Of a DNA stretch of 64,000 nucleotides, positions 22,000 through 33,965 are shown in pieces. The notes under the pieces were generated by a model. It was not told where the DNA came from. It saw only the letters and a list, made by a program, of their open reading frames with translations, and did not search any database. Position 1 is the first letter of the stretch. Each line of letters opens with the position of its first letter. Origin of the DNA: Odobenus rosmarus divergens (Eukaryota; Chordata; Mammalia; Carnivora; Odobenidae); contig NW_004451657.1 in assembly GCF_000321225.1 (NCBI RefSeq), forward strand, positions 371,369 through 435,368, in the 5' to 3' direction. The position numbers and the translations under genes are program-made.

Positions 22000-23990
22000 A
22001 CCCTGGGAGAAGCCCAAGGTGCCCCACTCCATGGACAAAGCCTTTTCCGGGGCATTATCAGATGCTGAGGCTTGGACCAACAAGTGAAGGCAGAGTCAGG
22101 ACCATTTTGATGGGATATTAGGGATCGGGGTTGGCCATACAGCTGTGAAGCTTGAAAACCAGTGGGCAGCCGATACGGCGTCAAATGCAAGCCTCCACCC
22201 GATATGTCCAGTCCAGCCGGATGACAGAAGCCTGCAGCTGGATAAAACTGCGGGGGACAGTAGAGCCAAAGTGTGAGAGTCTTGGCTGGGGGTCTCAGGT
22301 CAAGCCAGTTGGAGCCGGTATTTTCCTCCCAGTATACTTCCTTTTGGATACTAAGATTCCTTGTCAATGGAAAGTGACCCAGGGAGGGGAGATAAGCTTT
22401 CTCTTTTGGCCTCATCCTGAGCTTCATCAGTCCCTTAAGTCAGCAGTTCTCAGATGTGGTCCAAAGACCTCTGGCGGCTCACAGGGTCCTGCTCTTTCCA
22501 GCTACGTATCTGCATGAGGCTGTATGTTCTACCACTTCAACCAGACAACAGATCCGAACAGGCTGAGTGCAGAAGCAGGTGCAAGAATCCTGCTGTCATC
22601 TATGAAGCCAGACATTAAAGAGATGTACAGAAATGCTACTCTTCTCATGAATGTTTTTTGTTTTGGAAAACAGTAATTTTCCAGAGAAAAAATATTATTT
22701 ATGTTAATGTATAATGGGCATATTACTTTCATTTTTAAATGAATAGATACATAAATCTCTTTAAATGTCTCAGTTTTCATTTTTAAGTATGGTAAATATC
22801 AGTGGCAATAGCCCACATATGCAGAAGCTCTTAGGGAATCCCTGATAATGTTTAAGAGTGTAAAGGGTTTCTAACACCTAAAAGGTTGACAACCACCACC
22901 CCTAAAAGTATGGTGGGCAATTTGGGTGTTTGATCCATTAATGTCTACTAAGCCACACATTGTTCCTTAGTCCTTAGAGCTCTTGGGTCCATCAAGGACC
23001 CTCCCATGTTCCTAGGCTGGTGCCATTTGTCACAAGATGCCCACAGCCGAATGGAGACGTGAAGGTGAGCTGATGAGAACCTGAGAGCAAACATCCCAGA
23101 ACTGGGCTGAAGCTTGCACGGGCAGGCTTGCTGCTCCCATCTCAGACAAAGGCAAATGTTACCGCCATAGAAAAAAACTTCTGGGTATGAGAATAAATCT
23201 GAAATTGTAGTCAACATTTGAGTCATGAATCTTAACATGCTACTCAGCTCGCCTGTCCTTCTAGAAAAAAACTGGTGAGGTTGACATTTCTCTCCATCTC
23301 CTGGACCCAGCTGATGGTGAGGATGCGGTTTCACAGATGGACACTCTGGCCAATGCTTTTGGAAGGTGCTTCTGAGTACTTCCAGCCTTCAGAATGCCTC
23401 CTTCTGCTGTATGTTCAGTTGTAATATTTCTGCACACGTTTGCCCAGTAGTTGTTATGCACTATGACTATAACAGCAATCTTGGTGATTCTGGACCACTG
23501 ATCCCCAAGAGTTCAGACGACAATGAGGCAGTTCCTCAGCCTTCCAAAGACCTACGGCAAAGCCACACATGGAACAGCAGCTTGGGGCTCCACACAACTC
23601 AGAGCCCTACACCCTGGCTGGTCTGAGATGCCCTGGAGCTGGGCTTGAGGGCTCTGGTCTCGCATGCAGCATCCATGAGCCTGACAGCCCTCCATTGTCA
23701 TACTTTATCCAAGTGGCTCCAAGGGCCCCAGATCAGCTCCAAAGTGCCCTGGCTGTGAGCTCACAGAGGAAAGTCACGAGCAAGACAGGGTAACGAGCCC
23801 TGTCTTCCAGATGCACAAATAGCAGAATCTAGGAGGGGAGCCTCCCCCGAACACAGCAGTGGAGGGTCCTGCTGAGTGTGTTGGCATGGCGATAACAGTG
23901 TTGCCACCTAAGTACCCCCGGCAGCCAGACTCAACGGCTGGAAGCACACATGCCTCAGGAGCAAAACAGTCAGTGGCCCCAGTGGCCCAG
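22000..23990. other. Intron without recognised genes
   Basis: Mixed unique sequence after the candidate element. An AT-rich part at about 22600-22800 may be old repeat. No exon or clear element recognised. Confidence 0.55.
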
Positions 23991-23994
23991 CCGA

Positions 23995-24115
23995 AGACCC
24001 AGCTTCAGATCCTGGCTCTGTCATGCACTAGCTGTGTGACGCTGGGCCAGTTACTCAACATCTCTGTGCCTGGGCCTCCTCATCTGTACACCAGGGTTGC
24101 TGATACGGCAGGTGT
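23995..24115 (+). repeat. MIR SINE fragment
   Basis: CTTCAGATCCTGGCTCTGTC, ACTAGCTGTGTGACGCTGGG and CTCCTCATCTGTACACCAGGG are MIR core. Confidence 0.75.
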
Positions 24116-25059
24116 CAAGTTCCTTATGGGGCCACGGGGGGCGACAACCGGTGATGCTCTTGGAACACTGCCTGGGGCAGTTTTCCTTGCTCTGACCCAT
24201 CTCCTCCCGACCAACCAGCAACCCGGGAGGTGAGTGAGGATTGTTTGAGGCTCAAGAAGAGCCACCCGGGAAGGCTGAAGGGCTCTGTCCAAGGTCCTGT
24301 GGCAGGTACAACTGGGCTCTGCACATCCATCTGCCTGACCCCAAGCCCTCTGCACTTTGCACTTTACCTGTGGCTTTTTAGTTAAGCTGTTCTTGTTTCA
24401 CCAAATCAAGAAGCTGCTCCTTGCTATTTTAGACCCAAGATGGAAAGTAGGATGAACTCGTAGGTGGGGTGCTTGGCTCTGCCCTTTCCCAGTGTTTTCA
24501 CATCCTCAGTGTTTTCATGTGCAAAATGAGAATAGTGCTACCTGCCCTCCCTTCCTTCTTTCTCTCCTCGCCTTTTCTTTTCTTCCTTCCCCCACTCCTT
24601 CATTATAGCAGACATGTGCTGCACCACCGCACTAGGCAGTGAATCAGACACGGAGGCCCTTGGCCTCAGGAGCTCCCAGTCTCGTTGAAGTCAGGGAGGC
24701 AAACAAGCACCATGTGGTATGGCCAGTGCTTCAATGCAGAGAGACATGGGGACCGGGAGGGCCCAGCCAGGGGAATCAGGAATGGCTTCCTGGAGGAGGT
24801 GGTGTTGAAGCTGGGTCCTGTAAGGTCAGTATGAGCAGAAACACAGACGGTGGGGAGGCATTTCGGATGGCCAGGGGCTTACACGTGCATGGCTGGAGCA
24901 CCCAGCCTGTGGAGGCGGGGAGGCAGACACGGTCCTCAAAAGCCACCTCTCTGCCAGGCCCTGAACGGCCTGCTGAGAAAGACCAACTCAGTCAGGAAAT
25001 CTGCATCCTCTTGCTGTCGCCTGGCTAGCTCACACCTTCCAGGACCAGCTGGTAAATCA

Positions 25060-25560
25060 GGACGCAGAGGAGCTATAAATTCTACTGAGGCCAGAAGGAG
25101 CCACTCTGGGCTAATTAGAACCACAGAGTAGTTTGAGGGTCTCAATTACCACTCTCGGCAGGAAGCGCGTCCTCACATCTGTGGGGTGATTAAGTCCACC
25201 GGGACGTCGCTGGTGGGGCGGGGTATTACAAAGAAGCGGGGTCCCAGAGCAATTCTGTCTCGCTTAGGTGGGCGGACTGTTCATCTGAGAGGTCAGAGCC
25301 TCAGAGACGGACACGCGGGAAGGCAGCAGAGCCCCCCATCAGGAACTGATCTGGAGACGAGAATAAGAAGAACCCTCCGGACTCCTCCTCCCCTCCCGCC
25401 CCTCCCCCATGTTCTATTTAATTAAAAAAAATACATAAGACAAATGAAATGACGCTGAAATCACAACTCTCTGTTTCCAAGTGTGTTCACTGGGAGCACG
25501 CTGACGCACTCTCTGAGCGCCGAACCTATTCCTCCGGTGAGGATATTTAGTCCTGGGGGT
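25060..25560. promoter_or_regulatory. Candidate conserved intronic element
   Basis: Contains GGGCTAATTAGAACC near 25107, GTCTCAATTACCACTC near 25140, TCTATTTAATTAAAA near 25411 and GAGGATATTTAGTCC. No known repeat recognised over most of the block. Confidence 0.3.
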
Positions 25561-26569
25561 TAGGCATATGATGGGGCTGCCCTCTGCCATCCCACCCCGT
25601 GGCTGTCATGGGGGCGAGGACCACTGGCGTGGAGTCAAGGGCCCCAGCTGCCTTCCAAGCCTGCTGTTCGACCTTGGCTCTGGTGCTTGGCCTCTCAGGG
25701 TCTCAGTCTGGTCATCTGTGAAGTGGGCAGTGGGAGCTGAATCAGGAAATCAGGATTTCTGCAACTCTACAACTTCCCAACGTACCCAGGGATGGGAGTC
25801 GCTGCATAAGAGTCAGGACACCAGTTAAATTTGAACATCAGACAGACAACTAATCATTTTTTACTATAAGCAGATGCCAAATATTATATGGGATGTACTC
25901 ATCCTAAAAAAAAAAAAATGTTCTCCGAAATCAAATTTAATCGGGCAACCTTTTTATTTGCTAAATCTGGCAACACAACTTACTCTCAATAGACTAGACA
26001 GTGATTCTCACAGGGCGGGAGGAGGAGAGGAGGGGTCAGTCCCCTCTGACTGAGAATCACCCAGGCAGGAAAAGCCGATGCCGTGATTTCTGAGTGGCAA
26101 CCGCAGCTCCTGGGGGTGCACCTTGCTCCTGATACTCAAGTGTGCCGCCGGGTTTCTCTCACATCAGCCCCGGGGGCTGAAACTGTCGCTCTGCTGTTGT
26201 CAAGATAAGCAAAGGCAGACCCCGAAGTGTGGCGGGACTTGCCCACAGGGTTCACACAGCTGGTCCAAGGCCAGAGGCGCCCTGAGCTCCAGGAGCAGAA
26301 GGGGCGGGCAGGTCTATCTGGAGACTCCCAGACCCGACATTCGCCCAGACCCAGGGCTGAGCCCCGGCCTCTGCGGCTGCCCCCACTCAGTGACTCGCGG
26401 GGCCTCCCTTCCAAACCGCCCCTCCTCACCCCTTTCAGCTTGGTTCCGGTCAGCTGACTGTGACCGACCCCCTGCCACGCTCCAGCACAGAGGTCAGGCC
26501 TGCAGGGGCCTCCCCAGAGTGCGCATCCTCGCTGGTTAACACAGTGACTAAGGTGAAGTCAGTTCCTGC

Positions 26570-26725
26570 TGCATCTCTGGCACTGCCTTAGCTACGCGTA
26601 TGCACCTCGTCACCAACCCTCCACACCTCCTCTAAGGTAATAATTACTATACCCATTTCTCAGATGGGGAAGCTGGGGCTCAGAGAGGTTCAATGGCAGG
26701 GCCAAGGGGCAGAGCCAGGACTAGA
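26570..26725 (-). repeat. MIR SINE fragment
   Basis: AAGGTAATAATTACTATACCC, ATTTCTCAGATGGGGAAGC and GGCTCAGAGAGGTTCAATGG are reverse-complement MIR. Confidence 0.75.
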
Positions 26726-27324
26726 CACCACCTGTGGTGTCCCAGCTCCCGGCTCGCTCCTGGCTCCCCACCCCGGAGGTGCTCAGTGCTGGTCTCCACT
26801 GGAGAAACTGGTGTCCCTGGACAAGCACTGTGGAAATTTCCTTCCTGAGCCAACAAGGTGGGTTCTCCCAAGTTCTGGACACTGTAGCAGGCCTCTGGTG
26901 AGCTCCCTTAAGAAAAAGCAGGTCTTCAGGGTCCCCTCCCCCCAGGCCTGGCTGAAGGTGCCTTCATCATCCTATAGTCCAAGTTCCTGGGGAACACCAA
27001 GTACACCTGACCCTCTCTGGCTCCCAGGCCAGGTGAGGCGCTGGCACGCAGAAGGCACCCTGAAAGTGTGTGTTGAACTTGCTCTTCCATAGCCAGGAAA
27101 ACAGCTACTGTAGCTGCTTCCAGCACGTCCTACCAGAACCACCCAGGTCCACGGGGAGGTGCTGCCCCCGACGACCTTGACCGTCCGTCCACAAGGCACT
27201 TTGCAGATTCAAGGTGCGTTTGCTTCCTGCTCACTTCCTGCGTTTGGTGGAATGTTTGCAACATCAACGATGAAGCTCCCCAGCAGCGTGCTGGCCATCC
27301 TAAGACAAAGGAGCTAAGACTTTT

Positions 27325-27485
27325 GGGCACGACCTTCAGTTCCCTACAGAACAACTTTCCAACCTGCATGTGCATCAAAATCTCCCAGGGCGCTTGTGAA
27401 GAGATGACAGGCCCTGACATTTCTGAGTTGGGGGGTCCAGGAATCTGCATCTGACAGGCTCCGCAGGGGAGGCTGGAGCCCAGGG
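27325..27485. repeat. MER5A-like DNA transposon remnant
   Basis: GCATGTGCATCAAAATCTCCC, AGGGCGCTTGTGAAGAG, GGTCCAGGAATCTGCATCTG and GACAGGCTCCGCAGGGGAGG match a diverged MER5A. Confidence 0.6.
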
Positions 27486-27719
27486 GCAAGCAGGGGCTGC
27501 ATTGGGCATGAGGGCAGGTAGGTATGGAAAAGCAGGGTGGGTTCAGGGCACCAGGTGATTGCAGTGGAGGTCCTGATGTGCAGTGGGCAGACCAGGGGTG
27601 TGCAGAGAGGCAGGCAGTGGGGTGCTACAGGAGAATGGGACAGGTTCACGGGTGTAAGGTTCTCAGAAGAGCGTCTGGCACAGAATGAGCGCTAGAGAAG
27701 CATCCGAGTTCTCACGCCT

Positions 27720-27875
27720 TCACTGCCCTGTGCCAGGCAGCGAGTAGGGGGTCATTTCCATGACCTCCTTCAATTCTCAAAGCTGCTCTGTAAGACAGCT
27801 GCTATTCTATTAGTCTCCCCAAATGAGAAGAGCTAAAGGATTCTCCCAAGGTCACGGGGCTCTGGAGTAGAAGAG
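27720..27875 (-). repeat. MIR SINE fragment
   Basis: CCTTCAATTCTCAAAGCTGC, CAGCTGCTATTCTATTAGTC and CCCAAATGAGAAGAGC resemble a diverged reverse-complement MIR. Confidence 0.6.
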
Positions 27876-29035
27876 CTGGGTGAGGTCAGCCGGGCAGCTC
27901 TTAGAAGAAGACCCCACTGCCCTTCTTTCCTGTCCCGCGGGAAGCCGGCTACCTCCCACCTCCTCTGTTGTGAAGAGGAAGGGCAATGCTCGAAACTTGC
28001 TCTTAGTGGGCAATTGACAATGGTTTACTGAACAAATGAATGGATGAATAAATGGATGAACAAACGGACAAACGGGGCGGGGTGCAGGGACGAATGAATG
28101 CCACAGGGAAAAAGAACCTTCTCGTCCAGTTCAAAGGCAGAAGGAAGATCCCCCAGTGTAATGATGGGGAAGGGCAACCCCGTGCCCGCAGTAACACAAG
28201 CTTTCATTACTGTTTATGGTTTCCTGGGCCCATTAGCAAATCCCCCAGGATCCTGGGGGTGATTAGATCGGGGGGAGGGGCTGGGCCTGCTCCCTGGGCC
28301 ACACCGGAGGGTCCAGGTCTGGGAAGCATCCCATCTTGAATCCAGATGCTGACATGACAACATCAAAAAAAACCTCATTCGCAAACCCAAATTAGTGCCA
28401 TCCTGATGATCATACACAAGAAGGATGGGCATATAAAGGGAGCCGTGAACAAGCATGACCACGGGTAACGGCATCACCAAAGAGCTGGGAGAGCTCATAT
28501 AGAAAGGTTTTTGTCACCGAAACCCATTTGGTGACTTATAGACTCAGCTTAATTCTTTGTTTCATATCCTGGCAGGAGTCTCTTCTCTTAGCTTATCAAT
28601 TATCATCCTCCATAGTAATATAAAGGTGTACGATATAGATGTAAATACACAATCATGATAATCACAGGTGCGATGATGAGACTTAGCATTTATTAAATAA
28701 GCACTTGTGCTGAGCCTAGCCCTATGCCCTATTCAGAGCATGTGACCAGCATTACCATATCTACTTTTGAACAATGTAAGACATTCTTGTCTTTCTGCCA
28801 TCTTTCAGTTTGTCTTTCTGAATGCATCTGGCTTAGTTGTTTATCCAATTAACTCCTGCCCAGTCCCGGCCAAAGGGGTCTAAAGCCCAGCCAACATGGA
28901 CCAGCAGATGCTGCTGGGTTAGCGTGCCTTTCATATAACCTACTATTGCTATAGGCATTTTGCAGCCTAGAAAAAAGAAAACCGTGCCTCAGCTTCCTCA
29001 CGTGTTCATTTGTACTGTGGGACACTAATGTTTCA
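27876..29035. other. Intron without recognised genes
   Basis: Contains GAATGGATGAATAAATGGATG simple sequence near 28037 and the palindrome at 28242-28259. AT-rich around 28500-28800. Nothing else recognised. Confidence 0.55.
28242..28259. repeat. 18-bp perfect palindrome
   Basis: CCCCCAGGATCCTGGGGG is its own reverse complement, with no spacer. Confidence 0.9.
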
Positions 29036-29458
29036 CTGTGGTGGCCTGAATGGTCTCCCTGCAAGACATATGTCCTCGTTCTAACCCCCAGAACCTGTAT
29101 GTGTGGCCTTAATTATAAAAAGGGTCTTTGCAGACATAATAAAATTAAGGCTCTTGAGATGAGATCATCCCAGATTATCTGAGTGGACCCTAAATCCAGT
29201 GGCAGGTGTCCTTGTAAGAGACACACGGAGGAGAGACAGTCCCATGTGATAGAAGAGGCAGAAATTGGGGTGATATGGCCAGAAGCCAAGTCATGCCTCC
29301 AGAAGCTGGAAAAAGTAAAGAAGAATTCTTCCCCAGAGTCTCCAGTGAGCGCGTGGCCCTCCCAACACCCTGATTTCAGCCTTCTGGCCAGTGGAACAGT
29401 GAGAAAATAAATTTGTTGTTTTAAGCCACAGAGTTTGTGATAATAAATGGGACACCCC
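29036..29458 (+). mobile_element. MLT1-like MaLR LTR
   Basis: TGTGGTGGCCTGAATGGTCTCC, GGGTCTTTGCAGACATAAT, GTGGACCCTAAATCCAGTGG, GAAAATAAATTTGTTGTTTT and AAGCCACAGAGTTTGTG give the MLT1 layout from end to end. Confidence 0.83.
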
Positions 29459-29724
29459 CAGAAAATAAATACACTTACTAATCAGAAATAATGGGCTACC
29501 TGACCTGTCAACAAAGACCCAGAAAAAATCAGGACACAGGGAGTGAATCAGGAAGAAGGGACCTAATCCTTCAAAACTCCAACAGATTTTATGACCATTT
29601 ATTGCTGAAAACCTAGCATTTTGAAGTCAAATACTCTTAGCCAATGGACGGAAAAGTACTTAAATGATTTTAAACTATTCAAAAGTGGATAAAAACATAA
29701 TCAACAGGATATAAAGTCATCCTG

Positions 29725-29912
29725 GGGGGGGGGCGCCTGGGTGGCTCAGACGGTCTGCCTTCGGCTTAGGTCATGATCCCAGGGTCCTGGGATCGAGCCC
29801 CGCATCGGGCTCCTTGCTCAGTGGGAAGCCTCCTTCTCCATCTCCTTCTACTGCTCCCCCTGCTTGTGCTCTCTTGCTCTCTCTGTCAAATAAATAAATA
29901 AATAAAATCTTT
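29725..29912 (+). mobile_element. CAN-SINE, tRNA-derived
   Basis: A G-run leads into GCGCCTGGGTGGCTCAG; the tail is CAAATAAATAAATAAATAAA. The 12-bp duplication AAAGTCATCCTG lies at 29713-29724 and 29913-29924. It has a slightly shortened head after GGCTCAGACGGT. Confidence 0.93.
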
Positions 29913-29924
29913 AAAGTCATCCTG

Positions 29925-30215
29925 CAGAGCTGTACTGCCCAGGACAGTGGCGACCAGCCACATGTGGCCACGGAGCCCCTGAAATGTGGCTAGCCTGAAC
30001 AGAAATATGCTGTAAGCATAAAACAAACAACAGATTTCAAAGATCTCATATGAAAAACTGAATGTGAAATATCTCAATAATTTCTATATTGATTATATGT
30101 TGATCATATTTTGGATATGTAAATTAATTATTAAAATTAATTGCACCTATTTCTTTTTGCTTGTGCAATGTGGCTACTAGAAAGCTCCATGACATTTCTA
30201 TCGCTCAGCACTGAT
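29925..30215. repeat. DNA-transposon-like repeat
   Basis: GTACTGCCCAGGACAGTGGC, GACCAGCCACATGTGGCCAC, CCTGAAATGTGGCTAGCC and, near the far end, CAATGTGGCTACTAGAAAGC are hallmarks of a common mammalian nonautonomous DNA element with partly palindromic ends. It starts right beside the SINE at 29725-29912. Family name not assigned. Confidence 0.6.
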
Positions 30216-30460
30216 TTAGGGTATGCCAAAAATCTGGTGATTACTGGGAGTTTAAACATTGTGTGGGCCATTTGGCTGGTGAAAAAAAATTGAAATGGCA
30301 GAAGAGACTAGGATCCCCAAACTATGCAACAACACCCCAAAGAGGTCCAATGTTAACCTGATCAACTAACAGCAGTGACTTCTCACGGTCCCTTACCCGC
30401 CACCAGCTAGGTCAGTGGTTCTTTACCGCATGACCACAGCCTCCACGCTGCCCTCAGCTG

Positions 30461-30531
30461 ATTGGATCACGAGGTAGACACACCCCTTCAGAGGCAGCCA
30501 ATCACCAGACTGCCTAGAGAGCTGAGCCAAT
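30461..30531. promoter_or_regulatory. Cluster of three CCAAT/ATTGG boxes
   Basis: ATTGG at 30461-30465 and CCAAT at 30498-30502 and 30527-30531, the latter two in GCCAATCAC contexts, within 71 bp. This resembles an NF-Y binding cluster. It lies past the 3' side of the retrocopy, so it is not its promoter. It could also be part of an old repeat, since CCAATCA-rich repeats are common in mammals. Confidence 0.3.
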
Positions 30532-30639
30532 CACGTTGCTCTCCCTGGAGGGGGCTCGTGAAAGGTAGTGGGCTGTGAGTTCAGCAGGTGTAAGGATTCC
30601 TAGGGGTTGCAAGACCTGTAAACCAAGGCCATGAGAAAC

Positions 30640-30734
30640 ACGAATAATCCAGAGCAGGGCATGACGATTTCAGCAGTGCTTGTTAAAAATGCAGAGTCCT
30701 TGGCCCTGTCCCCAGACAGTCTGGGTGGGACCTG
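30640..30734. repeat. MER5A-like element, left part
   Basis: GTTAAAAATGCAGAGTCCTT followed by CCTGTCCCCAGACAGTCTGG resembles MER5A (hAT-type DNA element). It continues beyond the OSER1 retrocopy at 31923. Confidence 0.6.
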
Positions 30735-30747
30735 GGAAGCTGGCTTT
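30735..30747. repeat. Target-site duplication, left copy (OSER1 retrocopy)
   Basis: GGAAGCTGGCTTT directly abuts the A-rich tail and is repeated at 31910-31922 beside the 5' UTR. Confidence 0.85.
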
Positions 30748-30800
30748 AATTTTTTTTTATTTTTTTATTTTTTTATTTTTTTGAGATGCCAAGAAAAGTT

Positions 30801-30806
30801 TTTATT
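30801..30806 (-). terminator. Polyadenylation signal AATAAA of the OSER1 retrocopy
   Basis: On the minus strand GCAATAAAAAC lies about 20 nt before the start of the A-rich tail, the expected spacing for the signal used by the parent mRNA. It lies sense to PPP2R2C transcription. Confidence 0.8.
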
Positions 30807-30898
30807 GCAAGCACAGTGAGCAGAAGGAGATGTCTTCTCACATAACGTGGCCGCAAGGTCTGCCATTAACTAAATCTCTCTGACAACCCTTCATTGGT

Positions 30899-31922
<1,024 letters not shown>

Positions 31923-31975
31923 TAAACCAGCCCCTGAGCATGTCTGCCACAGGAAGTCTGAGAAACCCCAAGGGC
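31923..31975. repeat. MER5A-like element, right part
   Basis: TAAACCAGCCCCTGAGCATG followed by GGAAGTCTGAGAAACCCC continues the MER5A-like sequence interrupted by the retrocopy. Confidence 0.55.
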
Positions 31976-32519
31976 AAGGGTTGCAGAGGTCGGTGGGTAG
32001 AGAAGGGAGGATGGAACAGATCAGGGGCGGCTGCCTTGGGTCCAGTTCAAGAGGCGAGAGCCAGCCAGGAGCATCCCTGTCTCAGGGTCCCCAATAGGAT
32101 CCCAGGGCACCCTCACTACAAAGCCCATGTCCAGCGTGGCCTCAGAACTTCCTGGAAAACTGGCCAGTGCTGCCAGGCTCTCAGCCCCCTAACTTGAGCA
32201 GATGGATCTGCAATGTTCTTCCTGTCTTTCATTTGGCATCTGTTTGATGAAAACTCCATTTCACCTCCACCTGAAGTCCTAGCTGGTTCCAGAGTTCAGG
32301 GCGATCTCTCAGGAAACACAGTTTATAGGAGAAGCCACACTGGTGTCACCATCTGAACCTCATGTGTCCCTCAGATGCCCTTAAACAGAGGGAGGGCCCC
32401 AGCTCTGCGCCACCAGCAAGCCAGCAAGAGATGGGCATGCCTGCTTAGAACTGGGCTTCAGAGCCCAGGGCCACTTTCTGTGGGGTGCCAAGCAGGAGCC
32501 GGCTGGTGGGGCCTCTCGG

Positions 32520-32660
32520 GGCTACTGGAGCCGCGTGTAACTGTAATTACACCAGCTCACGAGCCTGCGCGGGGTCTGGGCGTGCTCGTTCACGCAGGGC
32601 CTAATGAAGCATCCCATGTTCTACAAACCCTGCTGTGTGATTTAATTAACCCTCTGCTCC
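32520..32660. promoter_or_regulatory. Candidate conserved intronic element
   Basis: ACTGTAATTACACCAGC near 32539 and GTGATTTAATTAACCC near 32637 flank a CpG-containing block. Unique sequence by eye. Confidence 0.28.
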
Positions 32661-33059
32661 AGGTGTGCTCTAGTCACCCACTGCGAAGGAGGGGACCCCA
32701 GCCCGACACGGGGAGCAGCAGCAGTGACTATGTCACTGGGGGTGTGCACCAGAAGAAGGTCTGTACTGGGAGAGGGGAATTCATGCACCAGCTGGGGGGA
32801 TCTGGGATTTGAGTTCGGGTTGAGAGGGAAGATAAAATATCAAAAAGATAATGGGGGGGATGCCAGGTGACAGCATTTGATGCAGTGGCATGAAGGAAGG
32901 GGCATTCTGGCTGGTGTGCGGACAGGCCTTGGTCGACCATGAGGTGGTGTGGTGCGTCCAGAACCAGACAGATGAGGACGAAACTCAGCTCTGCCACCGA
33001 CCACAGGAGCCAGTCTGGGCAAGTGGCTCTCTTCAGAAATTCTCATACAGGATCAGAGT

Positions 33060-33215
33060 CCTTCCCGTACACTGAGCACCTGATCCTCACAGCAGCCCTG
33101 TGCAGTGGGGACGATTATTACTTCCATTTTAATGATGAGGAGACCGAGGGTCAGAGAGGACAGGCAAGGTGCCAGAGTCACACAGCCAGGAAGGGGTGCG
33201 GCCGGGAGTCCAGCC
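33060..33215 (-). repeat. MIR SINE fragment
   Basis: GAGCACCTGATCCTCACAGC, ATTATTACTTCCATTTTAATG, AGACCGAGGGTCAGAGAGG and AGTCACACAGCCAGGAAGG are reverse-complement MIR. Confidence 0.78.
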
Positions 33216-33439
33216 CAGGCTGTCTGTGCCTACTTCCAGGGCTGGTGGGAGTGTCAGTGCTGATGCATGGCTCTCGGGCACAGAGCCTGGAGTGCAGCGA
33301 GGAGAAGCATGAGAGAGGTGTGCTTCTCCCAGCCCATCCTACCTTCCTCCCATCTCTCTGCACCCCTGCTCCACACAACTTCTGTTTCTCCCTAAACCAA
33401 CCATGCTCTGTAGGTTTTCAGATTGGTGTCTCTTCTCCA

Positions 33440-33645
33440 CCTGGGCTGTCCTGGTGGCTCTGCCATTTACCTGGTTACATACTGTTCACGGTTCCTCAGG
33501 TTCCTTATCTGGGAAATGAGGATAATAATACCTCAATGGGTTGTTTTGAGGATTAGATGAGTTAATAGTTGAAAATGACTTAGAACAGTGCCTGGCAAAC
33601 AGCAGGTGCTCTTTAAGTGTTAAATATAATGAAAGTCGCTGTTTC
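33440..33645 (+). repeat. MIR SINE
   Basis: GGCTCTGCCATTTACCTGG, AATGAGGATAATAATACCTC, TTTTGAGGATTAGATGAG, AACAGTGCCTGGCAAACAGC and GGTGCTCTTTAAGTGTT run along most of a MIR. Confidence 0.85.
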
Positions 33646-33837
33646 TCTTCTCTTCCTTAGCCCTTCCTCCTGGTGGGGGTGGGGGTGGCAGGCCCTTCCT
33701 GTGTCAGACTGGTGAGGCCAGACTTCCTATAGGATCACAGATGCCAGCCCAGCTCAGTAAAGGAGTTCCCCAGGGGTCCAGATCAAATTGACAATGACCA
33801 TGTCAGCCAACCGTGACTGGTTAACCATCTGGGTGCA

Positions 33838-33965
33838 TTACTCACCTGCTATACCTCCTTTAATCCCACAGCAACCCTATGAAGCACTGAGTGAATTCCC
33901 CCATTTTACAGCTGAGGAAACTGAGGCGTAGGGGGTTTAAGTGACTTCTCCAATGTCACCCATCC
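33838..33965 (-). repeat. MIR SINE fragment
   Basis: CTCCTTTAATCCCACAGCAAC, CCCATTTTACAGCTGAGGAA and ACTGAGGCGTAGGGGG are reverse-complement MIR, head to tail with the forward MIR before it. Confidence 0.78.
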
